From Paracoccaceae bacterium (GTDB taxonomy: Bacteria > Pseudomonadota > Alphaproteobacteria > Rhodobacterales > Rhodobacteraceae), in the NCBI GenBank assembly GCA_018223125.1, contig JAAEZA010000014.1:1-64000 (forward strand): a DNA stretch of 64,000 nt, read 5' to 3'. The number at the start of each line of letters is the position of its first letter. The first letter of the stretch is position 1. The notes under the pieces were generated by a model that was not told where the DNA came from, searched no databases, and saw only the letters and a list, made by a program, of their open reading frames with translations. Below, piece by piece: positions 1 through 10,253 of this stretch. A program made the translations under genes and the position numbers.

Positions 1-107
1 CTGCTGCCGACCCGTGCGCTCGACGGGATATTTGGACGCATGTAGCAAAAACCGGTGGCCCCCGCGCCCGAAGCGATTATGTCTAAAGCAAAGAGAGGCC
101 TTTGCTT

Positions 108-308
108 ATGACAGTCTTTTACTACATCGTAATCTTCGCGATCCTCGCCGTGTTCATCGTGCTGATGATCGGACTGGGGTCCTTTACTTCGGGCGGAGAC
201 TTCAACCGCAAATACGGCAACAAGCTGATGCGCTACCGGATTATTGCGCAGGCTATTGCCATCATCCTGATCCTGCTGTTTGTTATCCTGCGCGGAACAG
301 GGGGATAA
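108..308 (+). CDS. Twin transmembrane helix small protein (HIG1-like)
   Basis: ORF with two hydrophobic helices (FYYIVIFAILAVFIVLMIGLGSF / IIAQAIAIILILLFVIL); ATG at 108 preferred over upstream TTG at 102. Confidence 0.75.
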   Translation: MTVFYYIVIFAILAVFIVLMIGLGSFTSGGDFNRKYGNKLMRYRIIAQAIAIILILLFVILRGTGG

Positions 309-309
309 C

Positions 310-882
310 ATGGTTGTACTAAACAAAATTTACACCCGCACCGGCGATAGCGGGGACACGGCCCTTGGCAACGGGGAACGGGTCGCGAAACATTCCGCAC
401 GGGTCAATGCCTATGGCACGGTCGATGAAACCAACGCCACAGTCGGCATGGCCCGCCTGCACGCAACCGGTGATCTGGCCGAGGCCCTGTCCCGCATCCA
501 GAATGATCTGTTCGATCTTGGTGCAGATCTGTGCCGCCCCGATATGGAAAAAGACGCAGAAGCGGAATATCCGCCGCTGCGCGTGAATGACGAACAGGTC
601 GACCGGCTGGAGCGGGAAATCGACGGGATGAACAGTGACCTGTCGCCGCTGCGCAGTTTTATCCTGCCCGGCGGCTCGGCTCTGGCCGCCCATCTGCACC
701 TGTGCCGGACCGTGTCGCGGCGGGCCGAACGGCTGGCGGTAGACCTGTCCACCGCCGAGAGCGTGAACCCTGCTGCCGTGAAATATCTGAATCGTCTGTC
801 CGACTGGTTTTTCGTGGCCGGGCGGGTGGCGAACAATAACGGTGCGGATGATATTTTATGGGTGCCCGGTGCGAACCGCTAG
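310..882 (+). CDS. Cob(I)yrinic acid a,c-diamide adenosyltransferase, PduO type
   Basis: N-terminal KIYTRTGDSGDTALGNGERVAK...YGTVDETNA motif typical of PduO-type ATP:corrinoid adenosyltransferases. Confidence 0.9.
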   Translation: MVVLNKIYTRTGDSGDTALGNGERVAKHSARVNAYGTVDETNATVGMARLHATGDLAEALSRIQNDLFDLGADLCRPDMEKDAEAEYPPLRVNDEQVDRLEREIDGMNSDLSPLRSFILPGGSALAAHLHLCRTVSRRAERLAVDLSTAESVNPAAVKYLNRLSDWFFVAGRVANNNGADDILWVPGANR

Positions 883-1125
883 GAAATTCACAGCGCTCCG
901 CGCGGGGATTTTTGAAGAAAATGGACCCAAAGGCCATCATGGCCCACGGGTCAGCGACGCAGTTTCCGCAGCGTTCCATGCAGTTTTTGCCATAATAACT
1001 TGGCGTAAAACGAAGCTCCCGCGTCGATTTATCCCTATCGTTACTGACAGGTTTTTCGTAAATCCATTCGGGACGATTCTTAATCCTGCTCCAATCCCGG
1101 AGCAATACAAACAGGAGAAACGCAT

Positions 1126-1887
1126 ATGAAGGTACTGGTACCTGTCAAACGCGTGATCGACTATAACGTGAAAGTCCGCGTCAAAGCGGACGGCAGCGGT
1201 GTTGATCTGGCGAATGTCAAAATGTCCATGAACCCTTTCGACGAAATCGCTGTAGAAGAAGCGATCCGTCTGAAAGAGGCTGGCAAAGCAGAGGAAATCG
1301 TAGCGGTTTCCATCGGTGTCAAGCAATCCCAAGAAACCCTGCGCACGGCGCTGGCGATGGGTGCAGACCGCGCGATTCTGGTTGTGGCTGCGGATGATGT
1401 TCACACAGACATCGAGCCTCTGGCCGTTGCAAAAATCCTGAAAGCCGTGATCGACGAAGAACAGCCCGGTCTGGTTCTTGCCGGTAAACAGGCAATCGAC
1501 AACGACATGAACGCGACAGGCCAGATGCTGGCTGCGCTGACAGGCTGGTCCCAAGGCACGTTCGCTTCCGAACTGGACATTGACGGCGACCACGCCACCG
1601 TGACCCGCGAAGTGGACGGCGGCCTGCAGACTATCAAGATCAAGATGCCTGCCATCGTGACTGTTGACCTGCGCCTGAACGAGCCGCGCTATGCGTCCCT
1701 GCCAAACATCATGAAAGCCAAGAAAAAGCCGCTGGATGAAAAGACAGCAGCCGATTACGGCGTTGATACCGCACCCCGCCTGACCGTTGTCAGCACTGCC
1801 GAACCTGCTGCACGCGCGGCTGGTGTGATGGTTGCCGATGTGGCCGAACTGGTTGCGAAACTCAAAGACGAAGCGGGGGTTCTCTGA
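1126..1887 (+). CDS. etfB: Electron transfer flavoprotein subunit beta
   Basis: [20 protein letters not shown]... and the [17 protein letters not shown] motif; overlaps etfA start. Confidence 0.97.
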   Translation: MKVLVPVKRVIDYNVKVRVKADGSGVDLANVKMSMNPFDEIAVEEAIRLKEAGKAEEIVAVSIGVKQSQETLRTALAMGADRAILVVAADDVHTDIEPLAVAKILKAVIDEEQPGLVLAGKQAIDNDMNATGQMLAALTGWSQGTFASELDIDGDHATVTREVDGGLQTIKIKMPAIVTVDLRLNEPRYASLPNIMKAKKKPLDEKTAADYGVDTAPRLTVVSTAEPAARAAGVMVADVAELVAKLKDEAGVL

Positions 1888-2813
1888 TGGCTGTACTTCT
1901 TCTTGCCGAAATCAACGATGGCGAACTCTCCCTTGACCAGACAGCCAAAGCTGTTTCCGCAGCGACGTCTCTTGGCGATGTAACCGTTCTGGCTTGTGGC
2001 GCAACCTGTGCTGATGCGGCTGCCGAAGCTGGCAAAATCGCAGGTGTGTCCAAAGTGCTTTGCGCCGAGGATGCGATCTACGGCCACCGTCTGGCCGAGG
2101 CCACGGCTGACCTGATCGTTTCCCTTGCGGGCGATTACAGCCACATCGTGGCCCCTGCCACGACAGACGCCAAGAACATCCTGCCCCGCGTTGCAGCCCT
2201 GCTGGACGCGATGGTGATTTCCGATGTAACCGGCGTTGTGGATGCTGACACATTCGAGCGCCCGATCTATGCAGGTAACGCGATCCAGACTGTTAAATCC
2301 GGCGATGACAAGAAGGTTATCACCTTCCGCACCGCAGGGTTTGATGCGGCTGGCGACGGCGGATCTGCCGGTGTCGAGACCATCGCGGCAGCGGGTGGCA
2401 ACGACCTGTCCGAATGGGTTGAAGACAAGGTTCAGGAATCCGATCGTCCCGATCTGACATCTGCCAAGATCGTCGTCTCCGGTGGCCGTGGTGTGGGTTC
2501 CGAAGAGAGCTTCGGCATCATCGAAGCACTGGCTGACAAGCTGGGCGCGGCTGTTGGCGCCTCCCGCGCTGCGGTGGATTCGGGCTATGCCCCGAACGAC
2601 TGGCAGGTAGGCCAGACAGGTAAGGTGGTTGCACCGGACCTTTATATCGCTTGCGGTATCTCCGGCGCCATCCAGCACCTTGCAGGGATGAAAGACTCCA
2701 AAGTGATCGTTGCGATCAACAAGGACGAAGAAGCCCCGATCTTCCAGGTTGCGGACTATGGCCTTGTGGCCGACCTCTTCGACGCTGTGCCAGAGCTGAC
2801 AGAAGCGCTCTGA
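1887..2813 (+). CDS. etfA: Electron transfer flavoprotein subunit alpha
   Basis: FAD-binding C-terminus [13 protein letters not shown]...[34 protein letters not shown]. Confidence 0.97.
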   Translation: MAVLLLAEINDGELSLDQTAKAVSAATSLGDVTVLACGATCADAAAEAGKIAGVSKVLCAEDAIYGHRLAEATADLIVSLAGDYSHIVAPATTDAKNILPRVAALLDAMVISDVTGVVDADTFERPIYAGNAIQTVKSGDDKKVITFRTAGFDAAGDGGSAGVETIAAAGGNDLSEWVEDKVQESDRPDLTSAKIVVSGGRGVGSEESFGIIEALADKLGAAVGASRAAVDSGYAPNDWQVGQTGKVVAPDLYIACGISGAIQHLAGMKDSKVIVAINKDEEAPIFQVADYGLVADLFDAVPELTEAL

Positions 2814-2833
2814 TCCGGTTTCAAATGTTCTGG

Positions 2834-2862
2834 AAAAGCCCGCCCCTGTGGCGGGCTTTTTC
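2834..2862 (+). terminator. Rho-independent terminator downstream of etfA
   Basis: AAAAGCCCGCC-CCTGTG-GCGGGCTTTTTCG hairpin with T tract. Confidence 0.85.
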
Positions 2863-2950
2863 GTTTTCGGGTATGACGTGGCGTTTTCCCCACAAGGATC
2901 AAAGGCAGGGCTAGGCTGGGGCAAACAGCCAGAACCAGCAGAGGCCCGCC

Positions 2951-3361
2951 ATGCATATCGACCCGACCCGCGCCCAGTTTGATGCCTTCAAATCCCTGCC
3001 ACGGGACCAGCCTGTGAACATGTTGAACCTTGTAAAACTGCGGGATCAGGCAGAATACAAAGACGGGCGCACAGCGACAGGGGAAGAGGCCTATAAATCC
3101 TACGGTGCCGAGAGCGGACCGATTTTTACCCGCGTTGGCGGAGAGATCATCTGGCGCGGCAGTCCGAAGGGAATGCTGATCGGGCCTGACAGCGAAAGCT
3201 GGGATATTGCCTTTATCGCCCGTTACCCCACGCTCGGCGCGTTTCTGGAGATGGTCACGGACCCCGCCTATCAGGCGATCGTCTTTCACCGGCAGGCCGC
3301 TGTGGCCGACAGCCGCCTGATCCCCCATCACGAGTTGGAGGGCGGCACCGGTTTCGGCTGA
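2951..3361 (+). CDS. DUF1330 domain-containing protein
   Basis: NMLNLVKLRDQAEYKDG...AFIARYPTLGAFLEMVTDPAYQAIVFHRQAAVADSRLI pattern of DUF1330. Confidence 0.75.
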   Translation: MHIDPTRAQFDAFKSLPRDQPVNMLNLVKLRDQAEYKDGRTATGEEAYKSYGAESGPIFTRVGGEIIWRGSPKGMLIGPDSESWDIAFIARYPTLGAFLEMVTDPAYQAIVFHRQAAVADSRLIPHHELEGGTGFG

Positions 3362-3424
3362 GCAATCGCTTGAAGCTTTCCGCGCAATGTGTAGATTGCT
3401 GCGCAGCAGCATAGAGGAAGCTTC

Positions 3425-4300
3425 ATGGAAATCAAAACAGTCAGCGTGATCGGTGCAGGCCAGATGGGCAACGGCATCGCCCATGTTTTCGCACTCGCCG
3501 GTTATCAGGTGCGCCTGTACGACATCTCGCGTGAGGCACTGGACGCAGGCATGGCCGCGATCAGCAAGAACCTGGACCGTGCGATTGCACGTTCCCTGAT
3601 CACCGAAGAGGACAAGGCGCGCACGTTAGACAACCTTTCGCCGGTCAGCACCTTGCAGGAATGTGGCGATGTGGATCTGGTGATCGAAGCCGCGACAGAG
3701 CGGGAAGCTATCAAACAGGCGATCTTTGAAGATCTTCTACCGCACTTGCGCAAGACCACGATCCTGACGTCCAACACGTCGTCCATTTCCATCACACGTC
3801 TGGCCTCCCGCACGGACCGACCCGAACAATTCATGGGTCTGCACTTCATGAACCCGGTGCCTGTGATGCAACTGGTCGAACTGATCCGCGGGATTGCCAC
3901 GGACGAAGAAACCTTCCGCGCGGTGGAAGAAGTGGTTGCCAAGATCGGCAAGACCAGCAGCACCGCCGAGGACTTCCCCGCCTTTATCGTGAACCGCATC
4001 CTGATGCCGATGATCAACGAAGCGATCTATACGCTTTACGAAGGCGTCGGCAATGTCCAGTCCATCGACACCTCGATGAAGCTTGGTGCCAATCATCCGA
4101 TGGGACCGCTGGAACTGGCGGATTTCATCGGGCTGGATACTTGCCTCGCGATTATGAACGTCCTGCATGACGGTCTGGCCGACACCAAATACCGCCCCTG
4201 CCCGCTGCTGACCAAATACGTCGAGGCTGGCTGGCTGGGCCGCAAATCCAAACGCGGTTTTTACGACTATCGCGGGGACACGCCGGTTCCGACCCGCTAA
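3425..4300 (+). CDS. hbd: 3-hydroxybutyryl-CoA dehydrogenase
   Basis: Rossmann VIGAGQMGNGIAHVFALAGYQV; NTSSISITRLA; GLHFMNPVPVMQLVE; NHPMGPLELADFIGLDT. Confidence 0.95.
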   Translation: MEIKTVSVIGAGQMGNGIAHVFALAGYQVRLYDISREALDAGMAAISKNLDRAIARSLITEEDKARTLDNLSPVSTLQECGDVDLVIEAATEREAIKQAIFEDLLPHLRKTTILTSNTSSISITRLASRTDRPEQFMGLHFMNPVPVMQLVELIRGIATDEETFRAVEEVVAKIGKTSSTAEDFPAFIVNRILMPMINEAIYTLYEGVGNVQSIDTSMKLGANHPMGPLELADFIGLDTCLAIMNVLHDGLADTKYRPCPLLTKYVEAGWLGRKSKRGFYDYRGDTPVPTR

Positions 4301-4434
4301 TCCGCCGCACGACGCTTTAAACCTGTCGCTGTGCCATGGTACAGGGACAGGAAAAGCGGCAATCATGCTGCAATGACACGCCGGACCCGTACCGGCTGCG
4401 CCCCGAATGGACCGTGGGCTGAGGAGGACCTGAA

Positions 4435-5043
4435 ATGAGTGAAGATACCGAACGCCACGCGATGAAAATGGCCAAGAAGAAGGCCGCCCGCGACAAGATC
4501 ATGGCCACCAAGACCGAAAAGAAGGGTCTGGTGATTGTTCATACCGGCAAGGGAAAGGGAAAATCCTCGGCCGCATTCGGGATGATCTTCCGCTGTATCG
4601 CCCATGACATGAAATGCGGCGTTGTGCAGTTCATCAAAGGCGGCATGAGCACCGGCGAGCGGGATCTGATCCTGTCGAAATTCACCGACATCTGTTCCTT
4701 CCACACGATGGGCGAGGGCTTTACCTGGGAAACACAGGACAAAACCCGCGATACGGAAATGGCACAGGCCGCGTGGGAACAGGCCAAGACCCTGATCCGC
4801 GACGAAAGCAACCACATGGTGCTGCTGGACGAGATCAACATCGCGCTGCGCTATGACTATATCGACGTGAACGAGGTGGTGGACTTCCTGACCAACGAGA
4901 AACCGGAAATGACCCATGTGGTCCTGACGGGACGCAACGCCAAGGAAGAACTGATCGAACTGGCGGATCTGGTAACGGAAATGGAACTGGTGAAACATCC
5001 GTTCCGCTCTGGTATCAAGGCGCAGATCGGCGTGGAATACTAA
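4435..5043 (+). CDS. cobO: Cob(I)yrinic acid a,c-diamide adenosyltransferase, CobA/CobO type
   Basis: P-loop VIVHTGKGKGKSSAAFGMIFRC, LLDEINIALRYDY, VLTGRNAKEELIELADLVTEM. Confidence 0.95.
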   Translation: MSEDTERHAMKMAKKKAARDKIMATKTEKKGLVIVHTGKGKGKSSAAFGMIFRCIAHDMKCGVVQFIKGGMSTGERDLILSKFTDICSFHTMGEGFTWETQDKTRDTEMAQAAWEQAKTLIRDESNHMVLLDEINIALRYDYIDVNEVVDFLTNEKPEMTHVVLTGRNAKEELIELADLVTEMELVKHPFRSGIKAQIGVEY

Positions 5044-5101
5044 CACCGGTTAATGTTTCACGGGGTTGTTTCACGCCAAAGGTTTTACGTGAAACAATCA
5101 C

Positions 5102-6001
5102 TCAGAGCATTTCCGGATAGACCGGACGCCGGATGGTGCGAATATTCTCCATCCGGTCAATATAATAATTGTCGTCATCATAAGCGTTTGACAATGCCTC
5201 GACCAGTTCCGCCGGCCAAACCTCCGGCACGGAACCACCGGGCTTGACCGGAAATTTTTCCTCGAACTTCTGGGCCAGTTTGCGCAGCTTGGATTCTTCG
5301 CTGGTGGGGTGCTCTGCCAGATACGCCTGCATCAGCATGGCCCCTTTCAGAGACATTTCCGGCTGGGCGTTGCCCTCTGCTGCCACCAGATCCTCTTTGT
5401 TGGCCACGCCTGAAAACGCCTGTGCCACGCTGCGCCAGATGTAGGGAAAATCCTCGTAAGACCAGACGGTCACGGGCAATTCGCTTTCCTTGCCCTGAAC
5501 ACGGTGCAGATACTCCGACCAGCGCAGGTCAAACGGGTCGGACTGATAGGCGAAATCCTGAAAGCTCTGCTTCGGGTCGGCCTGAACCACCAGATTGTAA
5601 CAGGCCGGCAGAAAGCTCGCCGGATTGCGGGTGGCAAAGTAAAGCTGCACTTTTTCAGCCCCCACCAGACGGGTCAGTTGAACCGCCGTGGAACTGCCCC
5701 GCGGATAGAGAATGCCTTCTTTTGTCGGACGCATCCACGATCCGCTGATCGCCGGACGGATGACCAGAAGCCGCTTGCAGGCCAAACCGCCGGACAGTTC
5801 CGCCATCAGCGTTGCAGCGGTGGTTTCATCGGCATTGCCTTTGCGCAGTGCCTTGATTGCCGCATTTACAGCAACTTCGGCAATATCGGCGGCGGGCATG
5901 AAAATGCCCTGCTCTGCCAGCAGATCACTGTTCCGATCCAGATGGGCCCGCAGCTGTTCCTGTGCCGTCTGGTGGGCGCCATATAAGATGCGAAGTTCCA
6001 A
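5102..6001 (-). CDS. Hypothetical protein of the glycan cluster (possible sulfotransferase-like)
   Basis: Intact ORF at the start of a co-directional minus-strand cluster; MELRILYGAHQTAQEQLRAHLDRNSDLLAEQGIFMP resembles roseobacter sulfotransferase-like proteins; function uncertain. Confidence 0.6.
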   Translation of the reverse strand: MELRILYGAHQTAQEQLRAHLDRNSDLLAEQGIFMPAADIAEVAVNAAIKALRKGNADETTAATLMAELSGGLACKRLLVIRPAISGSWMRPTKEGILYPRGSSTAVQLTRLVGAEKVQLYFATRNPASFLPACYNLVVQADPKQSFQDFAYQSDPFDLRWSEYLHRVQGKESELPVTVWSYEDFPYIWRSVAQAFSGVANKEDLVAAEGNAQPEMSLKGAMLMQAYLAEHPTSEESKLRKLAQKFEEKFPVKPGGSVPEVWPAELVEALSNAYDDDNYYIDRMENIRTIRRPVYPEML

Positions 6002-6045
6002 TGGGTATTCCTGTTCAATGCGTCCGGCTGCCTGCGGGACAAAAG

Positions 6046-8310
6046 TTAATGGTTCGTTTCGCCCCGTTCAATGGTGAAAAAGAACTCCTCTTCGGGGTCT
6101 TTCGCGACCACGTCTTCGGGCACGCAATCAGGTCCGTTCAGAAACACATTTGCCCCGAAATGGGAATGGAGCCTTGATAGCTTACGCAGGCGCGGGCCGG
6201 TCAGTTCCTTGTAAAAGGTGGTGTATTTCTCTGTCTTGCGCAACGCGTCGATCTTGGCGCGGTGCCGTTTTACTGCTTCCGCATGAATCGCCGCGATTTC
6301 GGGATCGGCCAACAGCTTGTCATACTCCGCCCGCAGCTTGGGCAGCATCCGCTTGATCGAAGTTTCCTCTTCCGCGTTGTTGTTCATGCGGAACCAGTAG
6401 GCCAGCCCCTGATCGCGGTCCACATGGTTCACCCGCCCGCGGTCCCGTTTGACCAAGAAGCTTTCGGCGCTGCGCACGGCGTAGTGGTTCAGCGACACCA
6501 GATCATAGCCGTAAGTCTCGGTCGTGGAGCGCCACGCATTGCGGTAGATATCCCTTGGCAGGCGCTTTCCCGAACCGTTGACCCAGTTGATCTGCTCCCA
6601 CAGTTGCGGGTTCAGCCCCTTGGGGCGGTGCACGCCCATCTTCTTGAACAGGCCGACGTTCCGGTACAGTGTTTTGAACCCCCAGGCCTGATGGGGTTTA
6701 TTGGCGAACTCCGGTGCGCAGCGGTCAAACCGTTCGGTAATCAACTCGTCGCGATATTCGTCCACGTCAGCGTTGCCAAACAGCCGCCAAGTCATCGCGA
6801 TCATATTGGCGTCAGGCACCGCCTTGAACAGCGCATCAAGCGTCCCGTCCCCGCATTTGATGTTGATAAACTCGTCCACATCCATACAGACCAGCCAGCC
6901 CGCCCTTTGCATCACCTCCTCGCTTTCGGCAGCTTGCAAGGCTGCGTGCTGGGGTTTCAAACCGCTTTCCTTAAACGGGTTTTCCCGATGCTGGACCAGC
7001 CCGCGCTTTTGCAGCAGGTCCAGCATGGTGTCGGTTCCGTCCGTACAATCGTTGGTATAGACCAGAAAATCGTCAAACCCGATGGCGCGGTGATAGGCCA
7101 GCCACTCCAGTATGAAGGGGCCTTCGTTCTTCATACAGGTGACAATCGCCGCGCGGCCCCGTTCTGCGCCCTTCTCCGGTTTGATTTCAGGCATGCGAAC
7201 CGGCTTTGCCCCAAACCGCTTGCGGGCCAGTTCGATCAGGGGGTCATGCTCCACAAGGCTGGACTTCGGCACGATTTTAGCAACCGAGGGCGTCGGATGG
7301 CGCAGGGACATATAGCGGTAGAACAGCCGCGCGGCTTTTACATCCGTGGCTACATTGCCCACGCGGATCAGCCGCCAGATCGCACTGTCAGAGGCTTGCG
7401 CGGGCGCGATACACCAGCGTTGCTTCAACTTGCGGGCATCAAACTGCACGCAGATATGATCCCCGAAGGTCGCAGGGGCGTTCTTGCGGGTGCGCCACGG
7501 ATACACATGCCGTCCCGCCAGCGGGATACAGCCCGAGGGGGCCGCGACAGCCGCATCGAACAGGGTTTCCGCTCCGTCGCCTTCAACCATCAGATCGTAA
7601 ACATCAATATTTGCAACCGCACGGGCCGCCCCCAGAAAACGGTTGCGGATCTGCTCGTAGATCAGAACCTCCCGCAACGGCGAGGCCCAAGGGTCGGACG
7701 CCGGAACTTCCATCCTGTCCTTGCCCGGCGCATCGGGTGCGCAAAAGGGATGGGACTCTGCGGGGCGATCGGGATGGCCAAGCGGCGTTGCCCCGTTCAG
7801 CAGCAGCACAGTGCAGGGCTGTGGCAGGTCTATTACCCCGTCCCGCAGCTTGCGAATAAAACCCTTGTCCGTTCCGGGCGCGGCCCGATCCAGTATCACC
7901 GCCCCCTGCAAATCGTGGTGGTTCACATGATAGGCCAGCCAGTCCAGCACCGCGCCGGCAGTTTCACCGTTGCGGATCGACACAAAGCAGTTCTTCTGGC
8001 TAAAAATATCCGTTTCCTGCGGTGCCGGATCAATCACTACCGGCGTATCGGCAAAGACCATCTTTAGCGGTCCACTTAGGTCTGCTGCCTCACAGGTCCA
8101 CCACATGGCCCCGCCGATGCTACGCGTTTCCAGAACGCGCAGCCCGCCCCCCGGAAACACCCGCAGCGTGTCCGCGTCGCTGCGGAAAAACAGTTGCACG
8201 ATGCGTTTGCCTTCGCGGATTTGTGACACCGCATCGAGCAGGATAATCCCTTCAGCCTCAACCACGCCAAGGTTGCGTTGGATCAACTTGTTTCCGGCGG
8301 GATTACCCAT
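6046..8310 (-). CDS. Glycosyltransferase family 2/92-like with a long N-terminal region
   Basis: C-terminal part IVTCMKNEGPFILEWLAYHRAIGFDDFLVYTNDCTDGTDTML...DVDEFINI; start placed at MGNPAGNKLIQ (8310). Confidence 0.8.
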   Translation of the reverse strand: MGNPAGNKLIQRNLGVVEAEGIILLDAVSQIREGKRIVQLFFRSDADTLRVFPGGGLRVLETRSIGGAMWWTCEAADLSGPLKMVFADTPVVIDPAPQETDIFSQKNCFVSIRNGETAGAVLDWLAYHVNHHDLQGAVILDRAAPGTDKGFIRKLRDGVIDLPQPCTVLLLNGATPLGHPDRPAESHPFCAPDAPGKDRMEVPASDPWASPLREVLIYEQIRNRFLGAARAVANIDVYDLMVEGDGAETLFDAAVAAPSGCIPLAGRHVYPWRTRKNAPATFGDHICVQFDARKLKQRWCIAPAQASDSAIWRLIRVGNVATDVKAARLFYRYMSLRHPTPSVAKIVPKSSLVEHDPLIELARKRFGAKPVRMPEIKPEKGAERGRAAIVTCMKNEGPFILEWLAYHRAIGFDDFLVYTNDCTDGTDTMLDLLQKRGLVQHRENPFKESGLKPQHAALQAAESEEVMQRAGWLVCMDVDEFINIKCGDGTLDALFKAVPDANMIAMTWRLFGNADVDEYRDELITERFDRCAPEFANKPHQAWGFKTLYRNVGLFKKMGVHRPKGLNPQLWEQINWVNGSGKRLPRDIYRNAWRSTTETYGYDLVSLNHYAVRSAESFLVKRDRGRVNHVDRDQGLAYWFRMNNNAEEETSIKRMLPKLRAEYDKLLADPEIAAIHAEAVKRHRAKIDALRKTEKYTTFYKELTGPRLRKLSRLHSHFGANVFLNGPDCVPEDVVAKDPEEEFFFTIERGETNH

Positions 8311-9343
8311 TGTATTGCATCGCTTTAATCTGGTGTTGGATATAGATCTGCGCCCGCCTGCGCGGGGGCGGTGTGCTGCCCGCCAGCAGGCCAAGCCGCC
8401 AGATCAGCCGGATATTGTCCAGATCTTCCAGCATCCGGTCAATCCGGCGCCGGTGTTCCGAACAGCAGGCAGCATGAAGCCGCGCCACATCCTCCAGCCT
8501 ACACAGTTGGTCCCGCAGCACCGCTGTCATCGGGGCCATCCGCGCGATGCTGTCGTCCGTCACCGTGTTAAAGTTCCGTTCCGCCCAGTAGGACAGGTCA
8601 ATGGCGCGGTCCATGTGGTTGGGCAGACCCCGCTGCGCCTTGAGCATGAATTCCTGTGCAGAGCGCACGGAATAGTGGTTCAGATAGGCAACCGGCGCAT
8701 CCGTATCAATCAGACCGTAAAGCGAGATTGCCTTGTCGTTGGCCGCCACCGCTTCTGGCAGGGGCTGGCCGCTGGACACATACCAGCGCGCCGCGCCGTC
8801 CTTTTTGTTGCGCGGGCGATGCACCCCAAGCTGGCGAAAGGATTTCGGACGGAACAGGGTCTTGTAAAGATTGGCCAGCGGATAATGGATGTCCCGTGGC
8901 GCGGCCTGCACGAAACGTTCCGTCACCGGCGCAGGGTCAAAGCGTTCCTGCCCCGCCGCCCCGAACAAGCGCCACGGAAAGGCAATCGCTTCGGCATCCG
9001 GCAAGGTCGCCACCAAGTCTTTCAGGCTGGTATAAGGTTCGGGCAGGTTCAGATATTCGTCGCAATCAAAAATCATCACCCAATCTGCAGATTTCACCAG
9101 CGGATGGGTTTTGGCAATGTTCAGCGCCTGCCATTGCACCGTCTTTCCGGCCGTATACGCGAAGGGCAGATGGGTGATCCGTTCGTCAGCACCCAGCGCC
9201 TGCAACAGCTCCGCACTGCCGTCATCACAATCATGGGTCAGCACCAGCATGTGATCGAACCCTGAAGCCAGATGATGGGACAGCCAGTCCAGCACATAGG
9301 GCCCCTCATTGCGCAGGCAGGTCACGCCGAGTATGCCGCTCAT
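8303..9343 (-). CDS. Glycosyltransferase family 2/92-like protein
   Basis: VTCLRNEGPYVLDWLSHHLASGFDHMLVLTHDCDDGSAELL...IFDCDEYLNL. Confidence 0.85.
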   Translation of the reverse strand: MSGILGVTCLRNEGPYVLDWLSHHLASGFDHMLVLTHDCDDGSAELLQALGADERITHLPFAYTAGKTVQWQALNIAKTHPLVKSADWVMIFDCDEYLNLPEPYTSLKDLVATLPDAEAIAFPWRLFGAAGQERFDPAPVTERFVQAAPRDIHYPLANLYKTLFRPKSFRQLGVHRPRNKKDGAARWYVSSGQPLPEAVAANDKAISLYGLIDTDAPVAYLNHYSVRSAQEFMLKAQRGLPNHMDRAIDLSYWAERNFNTVTDDSIARMAPMTAVLRDQLCRLEDVARLHAACCSEHRRRIDRMLEDLDNIRLIWRLGLLAGSTPPPRRRAQIYIQHQIKAMQYNG

Positions 9344-10248
9344 GACGAATGCCCCGCTTCCAGACGTTTGCGACGGTTCTTGAACGCTCTTTGAAGAACC
9401 GGCACCCAGACATCGCGGCCCCGCCGCCGCATGTAATTTTCCATCTGCGTTTTATAAAGATACACCGCCCCGCGATTGCGGATCATCCGGGCAAAGCCTT
9501 CGGCATCCAGCGTTCCAATGACACCTTCCCCCATCACGGGTTTCAGCGCGCCAAGCCTGCGCAGAAACAGGGCAGAGCGATGGCCAAAGCCGTAGGCCCG
9601 CAGATGCACAACATTGTCACCCGTTAAACGGGCCGCATGCTGGCTGTCAGTAGGTTCGTAAGGATCATAAATCACATAGACCTTGCCAGCGGCTTCCAAC
9701 GCCGCCGCCCCGTCCCCGTAAGGCAGGGACCAATCATATTCCTTGCCCTTGGCATAGCGGTTTTCCCAAGGGGCAAGATCTTCGATCAAGGTGGATTGCG
9801 GGCTGAAGGCGATCACATTCGCCCCGGGTATAAGAGCGGAAAACACCAGCGCACCAAAGCCCCCCATAGAGGCCCCCGCCAGCGTGACATAGCTGAACTG
9901 CGAAAAGAACCCGTCGTCCCGCAGCTTTTCCAATCTGGCAATCAGGCGTTCGTCGCGGAACCAGCTTGGCCCCTGCGCAAAAATCCCGAGATGGGACCAG
10001 TTGTTGTAGTTGCAAAACCCTGATGCCCATGCCTCGCGGTCATAGCCGTCATGCCCTGCCTCTGCCAGATTGTCGAAAGTGACCACAAGCTGCCCGAGAC
10101 TGCGCTCTACATAGCACAGGGAATGGCTGCCGAGTTTTTCATAAAAGCCGTCCCGCTCTCCGTCCGGATAGATGTCACGGTACCAGTCGGGGATAATGCC
10201 CTGCTCGACCTGTCGTTCCATCTCTTCGGATTGGATTTCTTCAGACAT
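9340..10248 (-). CDS. Alpha/beta hydrolase-like protein of the glycan cluster
   Basis: Nucleophile-elbow-like GASMGGFGALVFSALIPGANVIAFSPQ; overlaps the neighbouring CDS by 4 nt. Confidence 0.6.
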   Translation of the reverse strand: MSEEIQSEEMERQVEQGIIPDWYRDIYPDGERDGFYEKLGSHSLCYVERSLGQLVVTFDNLAEAGHDGYDREAWASGFCNYNNWSHLGIFAQGPSWFRDERLIARLEKLRDDGFFSQFSYVTLAGASMGGFGALVFSALIPGANVIAFSPQSTLIEDLAPWENRYAKGKEYDWSLPYGDGAAALEAAGKVYVIYDPYEPTDSQHAARLTGDNVVHLRAYGFGHRSALFLRRLGALKPVMGEGVIGTLDAEGFARMIRNRGAVYLYKTQMENYMRRRGRDVWVPVLQRAFKNRRKRLEAGHSS

Positions 10249-10253
10249 GGGAA

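Noticed and set aside
1755-2924. 389-aa minus-strand ORF
   Set aside because: Antisense to etfA, which has full-length family motifs.
6262-8067. 601-aa plus-strand ORF
   Set aside because: Antisense shadow of a well-supported glycosyltransferase gene in high-GC DNA; no family-like motifs.
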